A stretch of DNA of 25,565 nt from Bacteroidota bacterium (GCA_963169595.1 CAUJFM010000191.1:1-25565), one strand, 5' to 3'. Positions 1-7,493 are shown, numbered from the stretch's first letter. Numbers and translations: made by a program. The notes: generated from the sequence alone by a model not told the origin.

Positions 1-99
1 GTCCTGCACCCCGGCATCGATGCCCAGGATGTAGAAGGGCTTCACCAGCAGGTTCAGCACCAGCAGGAGCGCCAGGTTGGTGAGGAAGGTGCGCTGCAT
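1..99 (-). CDS. Polysaccharide/oligosaccharide flippase, N-terminus only (partial)
   Basis: Reading the minus strand from the ATG at 99 gives 33 residues before the window edge, starting MQRTFLTNLALLLVLNLLVKP and ending in FYILGIDAGVQD. A short polar start followed by a hydrophobic helix and a KPFxxxGID motif is what I recall at the N-terminus of Bacteroidota lipopolysaccharide/O-antigen flippases (Wzx-like, MATE/MOP superfamily), which move lipid-linked sugars across the inner membrane. The gene diverges from the TonB-domain gene at 176, leaving 76 bp for two promoters. A glycosyltransferase lies 1 kb away, which fits envelope polysaccharide work. Only the first helix is visible, so the family call rests on a short motif. 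Confidence 0.6.
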   Translation of the reverse strand, partial: MQRTFLTNLALLLVLNLLVKPFYILGIDAGVQD

Positions 100-163
100 T
101 CGGCGGTGTGAAGATGGGGACAGCGGGCGGAAGTGGACGCCTGCGAGTTCCCGCTTCGTTCCG

Positions 164-171
164 CATCTTTA
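164..171 (+). promoter_or_regulatory. -7-like element abutting the TonB-domain gene
   Basis: CATCTTTA deviates from the Bacteroidota -7 consensus TAnnTTTG at two positions. It lies 4 nt before the ATG at 176, the same spacing as three better matches in this window, so the transcript may begin at the start codon. Confidence 0.35.
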
Positions 172-175
172 ACCC

Positions 176-982
176 ATGCGGATATGCCTGCTCCTTTTCA
201 TCGCGCTCCTGCTCCCGGCGCTGACCCACGCCCAGAAACGCAAGAAGGACCAAGGTCCCAGCGAACAGGAAGTGCGGCAGGCCCTGGTGGTGGAGGCCCA
301 GGCCGCCTTTACGAGCGGCGACCTGGCCACGGCCGAAACGAAGTACACCGAGGCCCTGCGTATGTGGGACGATCGTGCCGACCGGTACCAGCGCGCCCTG
401 GTGCGCGTGGCGCGCGGCGATTCGGCCGGCTGGTGCGCCGATCTCGCCACCTTTCGCGGCAACGATGAACTGCAGAAGAACCTCTACCGCACGCATTGCC
501 GTCAGATGGACAGCGTGGCCTTCGCCGCCTCGGGACTGCCGGCCAGCCGCTTCCCTGGCATGACCAACGTGGCGCGCTGGACCTACCTCCTGGAGGGCCA
601 CCAAGTGCTCAAGCTCTACAATTCGGAAAACGTACATCGGGTGACGCTGGCCGTGAGCGGCACCGACACGCTCTTCTCCTTCTGCGACACCCTGCCTTCC
701 TATCCCGGCGGCGAGACCGAGATGTACCGCTTCATCAGCGCGAACACGAAGTATCCCGGTGTGGCCATGGACAACGACCGGAGCGGCGTGGTCTATGTGC
801 GCTTCAAGGTGGGACCTGACGGCGCCATCCAACAGGTGGAGGTGTTCCGCGGCGCTTACCACGCGCTGGACGAAGAGGCGATGCGCGTGGTGCGTTCCAT
901 GCCGGCCTGGGTGCCCGGGCGCTGGCAGGGGAAGCCCATCACCGCGTTCTACTCGCTCCCCTTCCGCTTCACCCTGAAGTGA
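176..982 (+). CDS. TonB C-terminal domain protein with signal peptide
   Basis: This is a 268-residue protein. Residues 1-19 form a signal peptide ending in THAQ. Residues about 33-90 (SEQEVRQALVVEAQAAF, then a helix with AETKYTEAL) look like a TPR-type helical pair. Residues about 176-268 carry a TonB C-terminal fold: YPGGETEMYRFI, KYP, GVVYVRFKVGPDGAIQQVEV and a final PFRF strand. In Bacteroidota such proteins often lack the classical TonB transmembrane anchor and Pro-rich linker; here a cleavable signal peptide replaces them, so it may be a periplasmic or envelope partner rather than a true energy transducer. The start is chosen because the signal peptide begins there and a -7-like element sits 4 nt upstream. 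A single-gene unit is likely. Confidence 0.8.
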   Translation: MRICLLLFIALLLPALTHAQKRKKDQGPSEQEVRQALVVEAQAAFTSGDLATAETKYTEALRMWDDRADRYQRALVRVARGDSAGWCADLATFRGNDELQKNLYRTHCRQMDSVAFAASGLPASRFPGMTNVARWTYLLEGHQVLKLYNSENVHRVTLAVSGTDTLFSFCDTLPSYPGGETEMYRFISANTKYPGVAMDNDRSGVVYVRFKVGPDGAIQQVEVFRGAYHALDEEAMRVVRSMPAWVPGRWQGKPITAFYSLPFRFTLK

Positions 983-1014
983 TGCCGGACATGGTGCAAC
1001 GGCCAGCGGCTTCG

Positions 1015-1022
1015 CACCTTTG
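1015..1022 (+). promoter_or_regulatory. -7 element of the glycosyltransferase gene
   Basis: CACCTTTG matches TAnnTTTG except for the first base. It lies 23 nt before the GTG start at 1046, in the 63-bp gap after the TonB-domain gene. Confidence 0.45.
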
Positions 1023-1045
1023 AGGCCGGAGACATTTCCACGCCC

Positions 1046-2200
1046 GTGCGCATCGCTGTCAACACCCGCCTGCTGCTGCCCGACAAGCTCGAGGGCATCG
1101 GCTGGTTCACACACGAAACGATGCAGCGCGTGGTGCGCGCCCATCCGGAGCACGAGTTCCTCTTCCTCTTCGACCGCGCGTACGACCAGCGCTTCCTGTA
1201 CGCACCGAACGTGAAGCCGGTGGTGATGGGCCCGCCCACCCGCCACCCGCTGCTGTACCGGCTCTGGTTCAACTGGCTGCTACCGCGCAGGCTGAAGGCC
1301 CTGAAGGCCGATGCCTTCATCAGCCCCGATGGCTTCCTGGCGCTGCGCAGCACGGTGCCCACGCTGGCGGTGATGCACGACCTGAACTTCGAGCACTACC
1401 CGGAGGACCTGCCCCGCGCTTACAGCACCTACTACCGCCGCTATTTCCCGCTCTTCGCGCGCCACGCCACGCGGCTGGCCACAGTGAGCGAGTACAGCCG
1501 GCGCGACATCGCACAACGCTACGAGGTGAACGCGGACCGCATCGATGTGGTGTACAACGGCGTGAGCGAGGCCTTCGCGCCGCTGGATGCGGAGGCCCTG
1601 AACGCGGCGCGAAGCTCCTTCGCCGAAGGCACGCCCTACTTCGTGTGCGTGGGCTCCATCCATCCGCGCAAGAACATCGCCCGCCTGCTGCTGGCCTTCG
1701 ACCGGCTGCTGACGGAGCACCCCTCCGACCTGCGGCTGGTGATCGTGGGCGAGCGCTTCTGGTGGGACGACCGCCTGAAGGAGGCCTGGGCCCAGGTGCG
1801 GCACAAGGACCGCGTGGTGTTCACCGGGCGCCTGGGCCAGGACCGGCTGCGGCTGGCCGTGGGCGGCGCGCTGGCCCTGGTGTTCCCCAGCTACTTCGAG
1901 GGCTTCGGCATCCCGGTGGCGGAGGCCATGCGCTGCGGCGTGCCCGTGGTGGCGGCCGAGGCCACGAGCCTGCCCGAAGTGGCGGGTGATGCCGCGCACT
2001 ACTGCGACCCCTTCAGCGTGAAGGACATCGCCCGGGCGCTCTACACCGTGGCCGGTGATGCGGCGCTGCGCGAGCAGCTCAGCGCCGTGGGACTGCGGCG
2101 TTCGCAGCGCTACACCTGGGACAACGCCGCGCGCGACCTGTGGACGAGCTTCGAGCGCATGTGCGCGGACGCGGGCCTTCCGCTTCAGGCCTCCCGCTGA
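1046..2200 (+). CDS. Glycosyltransferase family 4 (GT-B fold)
   Basis: This 384-residue protein uses a GTG start (MRIAVNTRLLLP), chosen because it gives the typical first beta-strand of GT-B enzymes; the next Met is well inside the fold. The N-terminal acceptor domain contains GIGWFTHETM (a glycine loop) and VMHDLNFEHYPE. The C-terminal nucleotide-sugar domain has the strand VCVGSIHPRKNI and the retaining-enzyme E-x7-E motif in FEGFGIPVAEAM (Glu285 and Glu293). The length is usual for GT4. It probably transfers a sugar from a nucleotide donor to a cell-surface glycan or lipid carrier at the cytoplasmic face of the inner membrane; the substrate cannot be read from sequence. Its last 16 nt overlap the convergent hydrolase gene. 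Confidence 0.88.
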   Translation: MRIAVNTRLLLPDKLEGIGWFTHETMQRVVRAHPEHEFLFLFDRAYDQRFLYAPNVKPVVMGPPTRHPLLYRLWFNWLLPRRLKALKADAFISPDGFLALRSTVPTLAVMHDLNFEHYPEDLPRAYSTYYRRYFPLFARHATRLATVSEYSRRDIAQRYEVNADRIDVVYNGVSEAFAPLDAEALNAARSSFAEGTPYFVCVGSIHPRKNIARLLLAFDRLLTEHPSDLRLVIVGERFWWDDRLKEAWAQVRHKDRVVFTGRLGQDRLRLAVGGALALVFPSYFEGFGIPVAEAMRCGVPVVAAEATSLPEVAGDAAHYCDPFSVKDIARALYTVAGDAALREQLSAVGLRRSQRYTWDNAARDLWTSFERMCADAGLPLQASR

Positions 2201-3018
2201 GCCTCCTCGCCGGTGAGGATGCGGCGCATGAGGCGGTTGAACCGCGCGAACCGCGACAGGTCGCTGTGAAGGCCCTTGGGGAAGGTGAACATCTCGCGCT
2301 GCACGTGTGCTGGCACGGCCGCATAGAGCTTCAAGGCGCTGGCATAGGGCACCACGGTGTCGCGCTGGCCGTGGAAGATGTAGACCGGGCACTGCACGCG
2401 CACGATGGCCCTGTCGTTTCGGAAGCGATACCGCAGCAGCAACCGGTACGGCAGGATGGGCAGGTAGTGCGTGGCCACATCGTAGAGGTTGGCGAAGGGC
2501 GTTTCGAGCACCAGCATGCGCGGGCGGTTGTTCGCGGCGACCGGCGTGGCCAGTCCGCTGCCCAGGGAACGGCCATAGACCACGATGTCCTCCTCGGGCC
2601 ACGCGAGCTTGGCGTGCTCGTACCATTGTTGGGCATCGGCCATCAGGGCCCGTTCGCTGAGGCGGCCCCGGCTCTTGCCATAGCCGCGGGGATCGGGCAT
2701 GAGCACCTCGTAGCCCAGCGCGGTGAACCGGTGCGCGTAGCGCCCCCAGCGCCGCACGCTGCCGGTGTTGCCGTGGTAGTAGAGCAGCAGTCCGCGCGGC
2801 GCCTCCACGCGGAACCGCAGGGCATGCAGGCGGGCGCCATCGGGCGCGTCCAGGTAGACCTCCTCCACCGGCAGTCCGTGCCGGAAGCGGAAGCGGTAGC
2901 GATCACCGACACGGAAGCGGATGAAGATGAAACGCTCTTGGAAGAGCCAGTAGAAGACCACCAGTCCCGCGTAGGCCGCCAGCACCACGGCCAGGAGGGT
3001 GATCAACGCCAACCACAT
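2185..3018 (-). CDS. Membrane-anchored alpha/beta hydrolase (BEM46/ABHD13-like)
   Basis: The protein has 277 residues from the ATG at 3018. Residues about 3-25 form one N-terminal transmembrane helix. The hydrolase core follows: oxyanion-region LLLYYHGNTGSV (about 77-88), PDPRGYGKS, nucleophile elbow YGRSLGSG with Ser151, acid loop HGQRDTVVP and catalytic His in KGLHSDL. These are the hallmarks of the BEM46/YfhR type of serine hydrolase, whose physiological substrates are mostly unknown. The start was chosen over an upstream in-frame codon at 3048 because TACCTTTG lies 4 nt upstream and the hydrophobic anchor then begins at residue 2. It converges on the glycosyltransferase gene with a 16-nt overlap. 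Confidence 0.87.
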   Translation of the reverse strand: MWLALITLLAVVLAAYAGLVVFYWLFQERFIFIRFRVGDRYRFRFRHGLPVEEVYLDAPDGARLHALRFRVEAPRGLLLYYHGNTGSVRRWGRYAHRFTALGYEVLMPDPRGYGKSRGRLSERALMADAQQWYEHAKLAWPEEDIVVYGRSLGSGLATPVAANNRPRMLVLETPFANLYDVATHYLPILPYRLLLRYRFRNDRAIVRVQCPVYIFHGQRDTVVPYASALKLYAAVPAHVQREMFTFPKGLHSDLSRFARFNRLMRRILTGEEAQREA

Positions 3019-3022
3019 GGGA

Positions 3023-3030
3023 CAAAGGTA
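3023..3030 (-). promoter_or_regulatory. Consensus -7 element of the hydrolase gene
   Basis: On the minus strand this reads TACCTTTG, a perfect TAnnTTTG. Only 4 nt separate it from the ATG at 3018, so the mRNA is predicted to be leaderless. Confidence 0.6.
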
Positions 3031-3100
3031 CCGGGCCATGGCGGGCACAGCCAGTTGGACCGATCAACCTGAATTTCTACAGAACGGACCAAAACTCCTT

Positions 3101-3128
3101 TCCACCTTTTGCTTCGCCAAAAGGTGGA
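3101..3128. repeat. Perfect 11-bp inverted repeat (hairpin) in a non-coding gap
   Basis: TCCACCTTTTG (3101-3111) pairs perfectly with CAAAAGGTGGA (3118-3128) around a 6-nt loop CTTCGC. It lies in the 349-bp gap between the hydrolase promoter and the small barrel gene, and CCAAAAGG recurs just downstream. A stem like this can act as a bidirectional terminator or be part of a dispersed REP-like repeat. No gene ends at it, since both flanking genes point away, which favours a repeat element. Confidence 0.6.
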
Positions 3129-3140
3129 GCCAAAAGGCGA

Positions 3141-3220
3141 CCACGATCCAAGCCGCTGCCCGTCTCGCACAGGCCCGCAGCACAAGCTCCCCGAGCCGGG
3201 CGCGGCCGCGCGGATCGTGG
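3141..3220. repeat. Long multi-segment imperfect hairpin
   Basis: CCACGATCC (3141-3149) is the exact reverse complement of GGATCGTGG (3212-3220). Inside it, three 4-bp segments pair in matching order: CCGC 3153-3156 with GCGG 3202-3205, CCCG 3159-3162 with CGGG 3197-3200, and CTCG 3164-3167 with CGAG 3192-3195. The apical loop is about 24 nt. The nested order is more than a random inverted repeat would give, so this may be a structured RNA or a palindromic mobile repeat. I see no coding potential in the gap (3031-3355). Confidence 0.5.
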
Positions 3221-3254
3221 ACATCCACCGCACGCTGCACCCGCCAGCTTGGCG

Positions 3255-3290
3255 GCAGCGCACGATCGAGCCGCTTCGAACATGCGCTGC
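3255..3290. repeat. 8-bp inverted repeat in the same gap
   Basis: GCAGCGCA (3255-3262) and TGCGCTGC (3283-3290) are exact reverse complements separated by 20 nt. Just before it, CCGCCA-GCT-TGGCGG (3241-3255) forms another small palindrome. Together with the two stems upstream, most of 3100-3290 can fold. Confidence 0.4.
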
Positions 3291-3355
3291 TCAACTCAGC
3301 TGGAAAAGGCGGGGTACGGACAGGACACGGTCCCAACTACCTCGCTCCTGCGGCC

Positions 3356-3363
3356 GATCTTTG
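3356..3363 (+). promoter_or_regulatory. -7 element of the small barrel gene
   Basis: GATCTTTG matches TAnnTTTG except for the first base and ends 4 nt before the ATG at 3368. This predicts a leaderless transcript. Confidence 0.5.
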
Positions 3364-3367
3364 CCGC

Positions 3368-3976
3368 ATGCGCTTCCTGTTGCTGCTGCTCCTGCTGCCG
3401 GTCACGGCGGCTCCGCTGCATGCACAGGCGGTGCAGCGCAAGCACTTGGTGATGTCGTTGGGCGTGGGCGTCGGCCTATCGTCCATGACCGGACCGACGG
3501 ACACCTTGCGGATGCAACCCACGGAGTCGGGCGTGGTGCACTTCGGTTTCGACTATGCCCTGGGCGACCGCTGGTCACTGGGGTTCCGCTTCGACCGCAC
3601 CGGCACCGACCGGCAGGTGGAGCGCTTCGATGGGGTGCGCTTCAACAACTTCCTGGTCCAGCTCACCTACCGGCCCTGGGTGGCGCGCCGGATGGCCCTT
3701 GAACTCAACGGCGCCCTGGGTGGCTCGCGCCTTTCCGTGGACCCGAAGAACGAGCTGCTGCCTGTGACCGCCACACCTGGCGTGGTCCTGTGCGGGGCGC
3801 GGTTCATCCACCTGATCAGCGGCACCATCGGTGCGTTCGCCGCGTTGGATGCCAGTGTGTCCAGCGAGGGCATCGCACGGTTCAAGGACGACTCCCTCCG
3901 CGATGCGGAAGGGACCGATGTGAGGCTGGCCTGGAAAGCCACCCGGCTCACGGCCGGCCTGCTCGTGCGGTTCTAA
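3368..3976 (+). CDS. Small outer-membrane beta-barrel protein, function unknown
   Basis: This is a 202-residue protein from the ATG at 3368. An upstream in-frame extension to 2999 is ignored because it runs through the inverted-repeat gap. Residues 1-20 are a signal peptide (a leucine run, then LHAQ). The mature part alternates short amphipathic strands and turns: VMSLGVGVGLSS, VVHFGFDYALGDRWSLGFRFDRT, FLVQLTYRPW, MALELNGALGG, and a terminal LTAGLLVRF ending in Phe, the usual C-terminal residue of outer-membrane barrels. The length suits an eight-stranded barrel. I do not recognise a named family. It converges on yaaA with a 4-nt overlap. Confidence 0.72.
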   Translation: MRFLLLLLLLPVTAAPLHAQAVQRKHLVMSLGVGVGLSSMTGPTDTLRMQPTESGVVHFGFDYALGDRWSLGFRFDRTGTDRQVERFDGVRFNNFLVQLTYRPWVARRMALELNGALGGSRLSVDPKNELLPVTATPGVVLCGARFIHLISGTIGAFAALDASVSSEGIARFKDDSLRDAEGTDVRLAWKATRLTAGLLVRF

Positions 3977-4737
3977 CGCAGGAAGACCCACTCATCCGCC
4001 GAGCTCTCCTCGGGCGCGAAGCGGTAGCCATCGCCATCGTAACGCTTCAGCTCCTCCACGTCCAGCACCCGATGGCGGATGATGTGCCGGGCCATGGCCC
4101 CACGCTGGTGCTTGGCATGCACCATCACCACCTTGTATCCACCAGGGCCCTTGTCCTTGAACACCGGCGTGACCACGCGGGCCTTGAGGCCTTTGGGCTT
4201 CACGGCCTTGAAGTACTCGGCGCTGGCGAGGTTCACCACCACCTCATCCGCGTTCGCGGCCAGGTCGGCGTTGAGCAGCTCGGTGATGCGGTCGCCCCAG
4301 TGGGCGTAGAGGTCCTTGGCGCGGCCCACGGGCAGCTTGGTGCCCATCTCCAAACGATAGTCCTGCATCAGGTCCAAGGGGCGCAGCACGCCGTACAGCC
4401 CGCTGAGGATGCGCAGGTGCCGTTGGGCAAAGCGCAGGTCATCCGCATCGAAGGTGGCGGCATCCAGCCCGCGGTAGGCCTCGCCGTTGAAGACGTGCAC
4501 GGCAGGACGGGCGTTCTTCGGCGTGAAGGGCAGCTGCCAGGCCTGGTAGCGGCCGTGGTTCAGCTCGGCGAGCTTGGGACTGATGTCCATGAGCGTGGCG
4601 AGCTTCTTGGCGCTGAGGCCGCGCAGCTTGTTGACGAGCGGCACGCTGTGGTCCAGGAGCGCGGGTTGCGTGGTGCCTTTCACAGCGGGCACGGCACCGC
4701 TGGTGAGGTCCTTGGCGGGCGAGAGCAGGATGAGCAT
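3973..4737 (-). CDS. yaaA: Peroxide stress protein YaaA (UPF0246)
   Basis: This 254-residue protein is close to the usual YaaA length (E. coli, about 258). Recognisable family segments are the start MLILLSPAKDL, the central FNGEAYRGLDA, the region LRILSGLYGVLRPLD, the segment EMGTKL, NLASAEYFKAV, and the C-terminal FKDKGPGGYKVVMVHAKHQRGAMARHII. In E. coli YaaA limits intracellular free iron during hydrogen peroxide stress, and the family has DNA-binding ability; the cytosolic role here is by homology. It is a monocistronic gene, convergent with the barrel gene. The upstream -7-like element is weak (4755-4762). Confidence 0.93.
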   Translation of the reverse strand: MLILLSPAKDLTSGAVPAVKGTTQPALLDHSVPLVNKLRGLSAKKLATLMDISPKLAELNHGRYQAWQLPFTPKNARPAVHVFNGEAYRGLDAATFDADDLRFAQRHLRILSGLYGVLRPLDLMQDYRLEMGTKLPVGRAKDLYAHWGDRITELLNADLAANADEVVVNLASAEYFKAVKPKGLKARVVTPVFKDKGPGGYKVVMVHAKHQRGAMARHIIRHRVLDVEELKRYDGDGYRFAPEESSADEWVFLR

Positions 4738-4754
4738 GGCAGTGGATGCGGTCG

Positions 4755-4762
4755 CGAAATAA
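4755..4762 (-). promoter_or_regulatory. Weak -7-like element of yaaA
   Basis: On the minus strand this reads TTATTTCG, one mismatch from TAnnTTCG, and lies 17 nt before the ATG at 4737. Confidence 0.3.
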
Positions 4763-4795
4763 CACCGGGGGCGCGAAGCCTGTTCGTGACCACGC

Positions 4796-5545
4796 TCACC
4801 GCAGGCCGCGCTGCTTCTGGATGGTCTCGTACGCCTCCTGCACCTTCTTGAACTTCTCGTTGGCGGCCTTCTGCACCTCCTCGCCGAGCTGGGCCACCTT
4901 GTCCGGGTGGTACTTCATGGCCATGCGGCGGTAGGCCTTCTTCACCTCCTCGTCGGTGGCCTCGGGGGCGATCTCCAGGATGCTGTAGGCCGCGCTGGGA
5001 TCGGCCGTGCGGAACATGGCGCTCAACGAGCCCAGGTCCTTGTCGCTGATGGCCAGGTCGTGCGCGATGCGGCGCAGCAGGTCGAGCTCGGCACGGTCCA
5101 CCTGGCCGTCGGCATACGCCAGGCCGATGAGGTAGTGCAGAAGCTGCAGCCGCACCGGATGCGGCATGTTATGGCGGATCTGCACGCACACCTCGTGCAC
5201 GGGCACTTCGCGCTTCAGCACATCACGCAACAGGATGAGCAACTGCGCGGCCTGGTCCGGCCCGAACTGCCGGGTGAAGAACTGCCGCACATGGTCCAGC
5301 TCACGCTGGGTGACGCGGCCATCGGCCTTCATGAGGGCCGCGGTGAGCACCACGAGGCTCATGGCCAGGTCGCCACCGGTGGTGCGCGGACGCTGTTGGT
5401 AGGTGCTCTGGGGCCCGGCGGCCGGATCAGGCGCAGTGCCGCGCCAGGTATCGAGCATGGCGCCCAGGGCGAAGCCGAGCAGCCCACCGATGGGGCCACC
5501 GAAGGCCCAACCAAGGCCTCCACCGATCCATTTGGAAAAGCTCAC
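4796..5545 (-). CDS. TerB / J-domain co-chaperone-like protein (DjlA-like layout)
   Basis: Starting at the GTG at 5545 (VSFSKWIGGGLGW), the protein has 249 residues. The first 30 residues form a glycine-rich hydrophobic segment (GGPIGGLLGFALGAML), probably a membrane insertion. Residues about 60-165 form a TerB-like helical domain with two acidic repeats (KADGRVTQREL and YADGQVDRAEL). Residues about 183-249 are a J domain with the HPD motif at 213-215 (KYHPDK), which stimulates Hsp70 ATPase. The same order occurs in E. coli DjlA, a membrane-attached DnaK partner. An upstream in-frame TTG at 5575 overlaps the CACCTTTG promoter element, so the GTG is preferred. No dnaK is in view. Confidence 0.85.
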   Translation of the reverse strand: MSFSKWIGGGLGWAFGGPIGGLLGFALGAMLDTWRGTAPDPAAGPQSTYQQRPRTTGGDLAMSLVVLTAALMKADGRVTQRELDHVRQFFTRQFGPDQAAQLLILLRDVLKREVPVHEVCVQIRHNMPHPVRLQLLHYLIGLAYADGQVDRAELDLLRRIAHDLAISDKDLGSLSAMFRTADPSAAYSILEIAPEATDEEVKKAYRRMAMKYHPDKVAQLGEEVQKAANEKFKKVQEAYETIQKQRGLR

Positions 5546-5572
5546 GAGCGGTACGTGTGCGGATGAAGGCCA

Positions 5573-5580
5573 CAAAGGTG
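5573..5580 (-). promoter_or_regulatory. -7 element of the TerB/J-domain gene
   Basis: On the minus strand this reads CACCTTTG, one mismatch from TAnnTTTG, 27 nt before the GTG start at 5545. It supports the GTG over the upstream TTG at 5575, which would lie inside the element. Confidence 0.45.
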
Positions 5581-5629
5581 GGCCATGACGGGACGATGCG
5601 AGCGACGTGTGGTCATGAGCGTTGTGCGA

Positions 5630-6427
5630 TCACCAGCTGCCTCCTGCTCCACCACCACCGAAGCTGCCACCACCGAAGCCACCGAAGCCTCCGCCGCCAC
5701 CACCGCTCCATCCACCCCCACCGCCGCCATGCCAGCGGCCGCTGTGGCGCTGGTCCATCTGGCTCAGCAACCACATGGCGGTCCAGAAGTCGACGTTGTT
5801 GGTGCGGGCATAGCGGTTCACGCGGGAACGCCAGGAGAGCACCATGACCACGATGAAGAGCACGAAGAAGATCACCACCGGCCAGGGAAAGCCTTTCTTG
5901 CCGTAGCTCTTCTCATTGAACTCGCCCTTGGCCAGGGCCATGAGCACACCGGTGGCCGCATCGATGCCCTGGAAGTAGTTGCTCTCGCGAAAGCGCGGCA
6001 GCAATTCGTTGTCGAGCACCCGCTTCGCGGTGAGGTCGGGGATCGCTCCCTCCAGGCCGTAGCCGGTGGCGATGAACACCTTCCGCTGGCCGGGCGGTCC
6101 ATTGGGCTTGATGAGCAGCACGATGCCGTTGTCGAAGCGCTTTTGGCCGATGCCCCAGCGCTCACCGATGTCGAAGGCCAGGTCCGATTCCGGCAGCCCG
6201 CACAGCGTATCCACGATGATCACCAGCAGCTGGTTGCTGGTCTCGCGGGCGAAGGCCACCAACTTGGCATTGAGCTGCTGCTCCTCGCTGGGGGAGAGCA
6301 GTTCCGCGTAGGACCACACCAGGCGGTCCTGGTCGCGCTCGGGCGGCGGCTGCAGGGTGCAGTCGAAGCGCGCGGCCTGCAACGACGCAGCCAGCACCAG
6401 CAGGGCGGTGGCGAGCAGGGTCCTCAT
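5630..6427 (-). CDS. TPM-domain protein with transmembrane helix and Gly-rich tail
   Basis: This 265-residue protein is the last gene of the lemA operon. Residues 1-19 are a signal peptide. Residues about 35-165 are a TPM (TLP18.3/Psb32/MOLO-1) phosphatase-like domain, with LSPSEEQQLNAKLVAF, SNQLLVIIVDT, GIGQKRFDNGIVLLIKP and FIATGYGLEGAIPD. One transmembrane helix follows (PVVIFFVLFIVVMVLSW), then a tail from about 228 made almost only of Gly with Trp, Phe and Ser. In this family the TPM domain faces the periplasm and the Gly-rich tail the cytoplasm; the function is unclear, with envelope stress or protein quality control suggested. Its ATG overlaps the preceding stop as ATGA, indicating translational coupling. 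Confidence 0.87.
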   Translation of the reverse strand: MRTLLATALLVLAASLQAARFDCTLQPPPERDQDRLVWSYAELLSPSEEQQLNAKLVAFARETSNQLLVIIVDTLCGLPESDLAFDIGERWGIGQKRFDNGIVLLIKPNGPPGQRKVFIATGYGLEGAIPDLTAKRVLDNELLPRFRESNYFQGIDAATGVLMALAKGEFNEKSYGKKGFPWPVVIFFVLFIVVMVLSWRSRVNRYARTNNVDFWTAMWLLSQMDQRHSGRWHGGGGGGWSGGGGGGFGGFGGGSFGGGGAGGSW

Positions 6428-6876
6428 CGGCGCGCGATGCTCACCTCGTTGGTCAGTTCGTTGGTGTCGTCGGCGCGGCGGGGGAAACGCTCGCGCAGCT
6501 TGGCGGCCACCAGGTGTACGGCCTCGCAGAAGCCATCGGCCCGACGACCCGCGACGAAGTGCAGTTTGAGCACGGCGACCACATCGTTCCAGAAGCCGGC
6601 GGGCACCAACTCGTTGATGCCCTTGTCACCGATCACCGCCACCTTGCGGTCGGCCACGCTCACGTAGATGAGCACGCCATTGCGGTCGCGGGTGCGGTGC
6701 ATGCCCAGCTCCTCGAAGATGAACGCGGCATGGTCGAGCACGTCCTCCTCGATGTGGTCCTCCAGGTGCACGCGGATCTCGCCGGAGGTGGCGCGCTCGG
6801 CCTCACCGATGGCCTGCGCCACCTGCCGACGTTCCTCGGCCGTGAGGAAATCAGCGGCCGTCAACGTGGTGGTCAC
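6424..6876 (-). CDS. TPM-domain protein without signal peptide
   Basis: This 150-residue protein is the middle gene of a three-gene operon. It consists of one TPM domain: FLTAEERRQVAQAIGEAERATSGEIRVHLED, HRTRDRNGVLIYVSVADRKVAVIGDKGIN and a C-terminal helix. Unlike its downstream neighbour it has no signal peptide, transmembrane helix or Gly-rich tail, so it is probably cytosolic or recruited to the membrane by partners. It overlaps lemA upstream and the second TPM gene downstream by 4 nt each (ATGA), a sign of tight co-translation. A LemA gene followed by a short and a long TPM protein is, as I recall, a common set in Bacteroidota. Confidence 0.85.
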   Translation of the reverse strand: MTTTLTAADFLTAEERRQVAQAIGEAERATSGEIRVHLEDHIEEDVLDHAAFIFEELGMHRTRDRNGVLIYVSVADRKVAVIGDKGINELVPAGFWNDVVAVLKLHFVAGRRADGFCEAVHLVAAKLRERFPRRADDTNELTNEVSIARR

Positions 6877-7460
6877 TTGAAGGAGATGTCAGGTGCGTTC
6901 TCGGTGCCCTCCTGCGCCTCGAAGTAGCCCTTCTCGGTGAAGCCGAAGAGCTTCGCGAGCAGGTTGCCGGGGAAGCTCTTCACCCGCGTGTTGAAGTTGC
7001 GGGCCACGTCGTTGTACTTGCGGCGCTCCACCCCGATGCGGTTCTCCATGCCCTCGTACTGGGCCTGGAAATCGCGGAAGGCGGCCGTGGTCTGCAGGTT
7101 CGGGTAGGCCTCGATGGTGGCCATCAGGCGCGACAGCGATCCGGTGAACTGGGCCTGCGCCTGCTCGAAGGCCTTGATGTTCTCGGGCGTGAGGTTGTCG
7201 GCATCGATGGTGATGCTGGTGGCCTTGGCGCGGGCCTCCACCACCTCGCGGAGCGTGGTGTTCTCGAACTCGGCCGAGCCCTTGATGATCTCCACCAGGT
7301 TCTTGGTCTTGTCGGCGCGGAGCTGGTAGGCGTTCTCCACGTTGCTCCACTGCTTGGTCACGTCCTCGTTCAGCCCAACAGTCCCATTGTAGAAACTGAT
7401 GGCCCAAAGCGCGATCAGGACGATGACGCCGAGGCCGAGGTAACGACGGATATTGCTCAT
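6873..7460 (-). CDS. lemA: LemA family membrane protein
   Basis: The protein has 195 residues from the ATG at 7460 (MSNIRRYLGLG). The longer in-frame extension to 7544 is rejected because it runs through the promoter. Residues about 9-25 are a transmembrane helix (LGVIVLIALWAISFY). The rest is the long-helix LemA domain: NGTVGLNEDVTKQWSNVENA, QLRADKTKNLVEIIKG, a middle AYPNLQTTAAFRDFQAQYEG and NRIGVERRKYNDVARNFN. In the family the helical bundle lies on one side of the inner membrane; its biochemical role is unknown. It heads the operon lemA-TPM-TPM. It diverges from the metallopeptidase gene, with 152 bp between. Confidence 0.92.
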   Translation of the reverse strand: MSNIRRYLGLGVIVLIALWAISFYNGTVGLNEDVTKQWSNVENAYQLRADKTKNLVEIIKGSAEFENTTLREVVEARAKATSITIDADNLTPENIKAFEQAQAQFTGSLSRLMATIEAYPNLQTTAAFRDFQAQYEGMENRIGVERRKYNDVARNFNTRVKSFPGNLLAKLFGFTEKGYFEAQEGTENAPDISFK

Positions 7461-7493
7461 GGTTGAATGGTCGGTTTTCGGAGGGTTGCGGGA

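Noticed and set aside
2999..3367. Coding extension upstream of the small barrel gene
   Set aside because: It would place the signal peptide internally and read through the inverted-repeat gap; a -7 element lies 4 nt before the internal ATG.
5645..5745. Short CCACCACCG-type direct repeats that could suggest a CRISPR or tandem repeat
   Set aside because: They encode the glycine-rich tail of the TPM protein (minus strand); there are no regular spacers.
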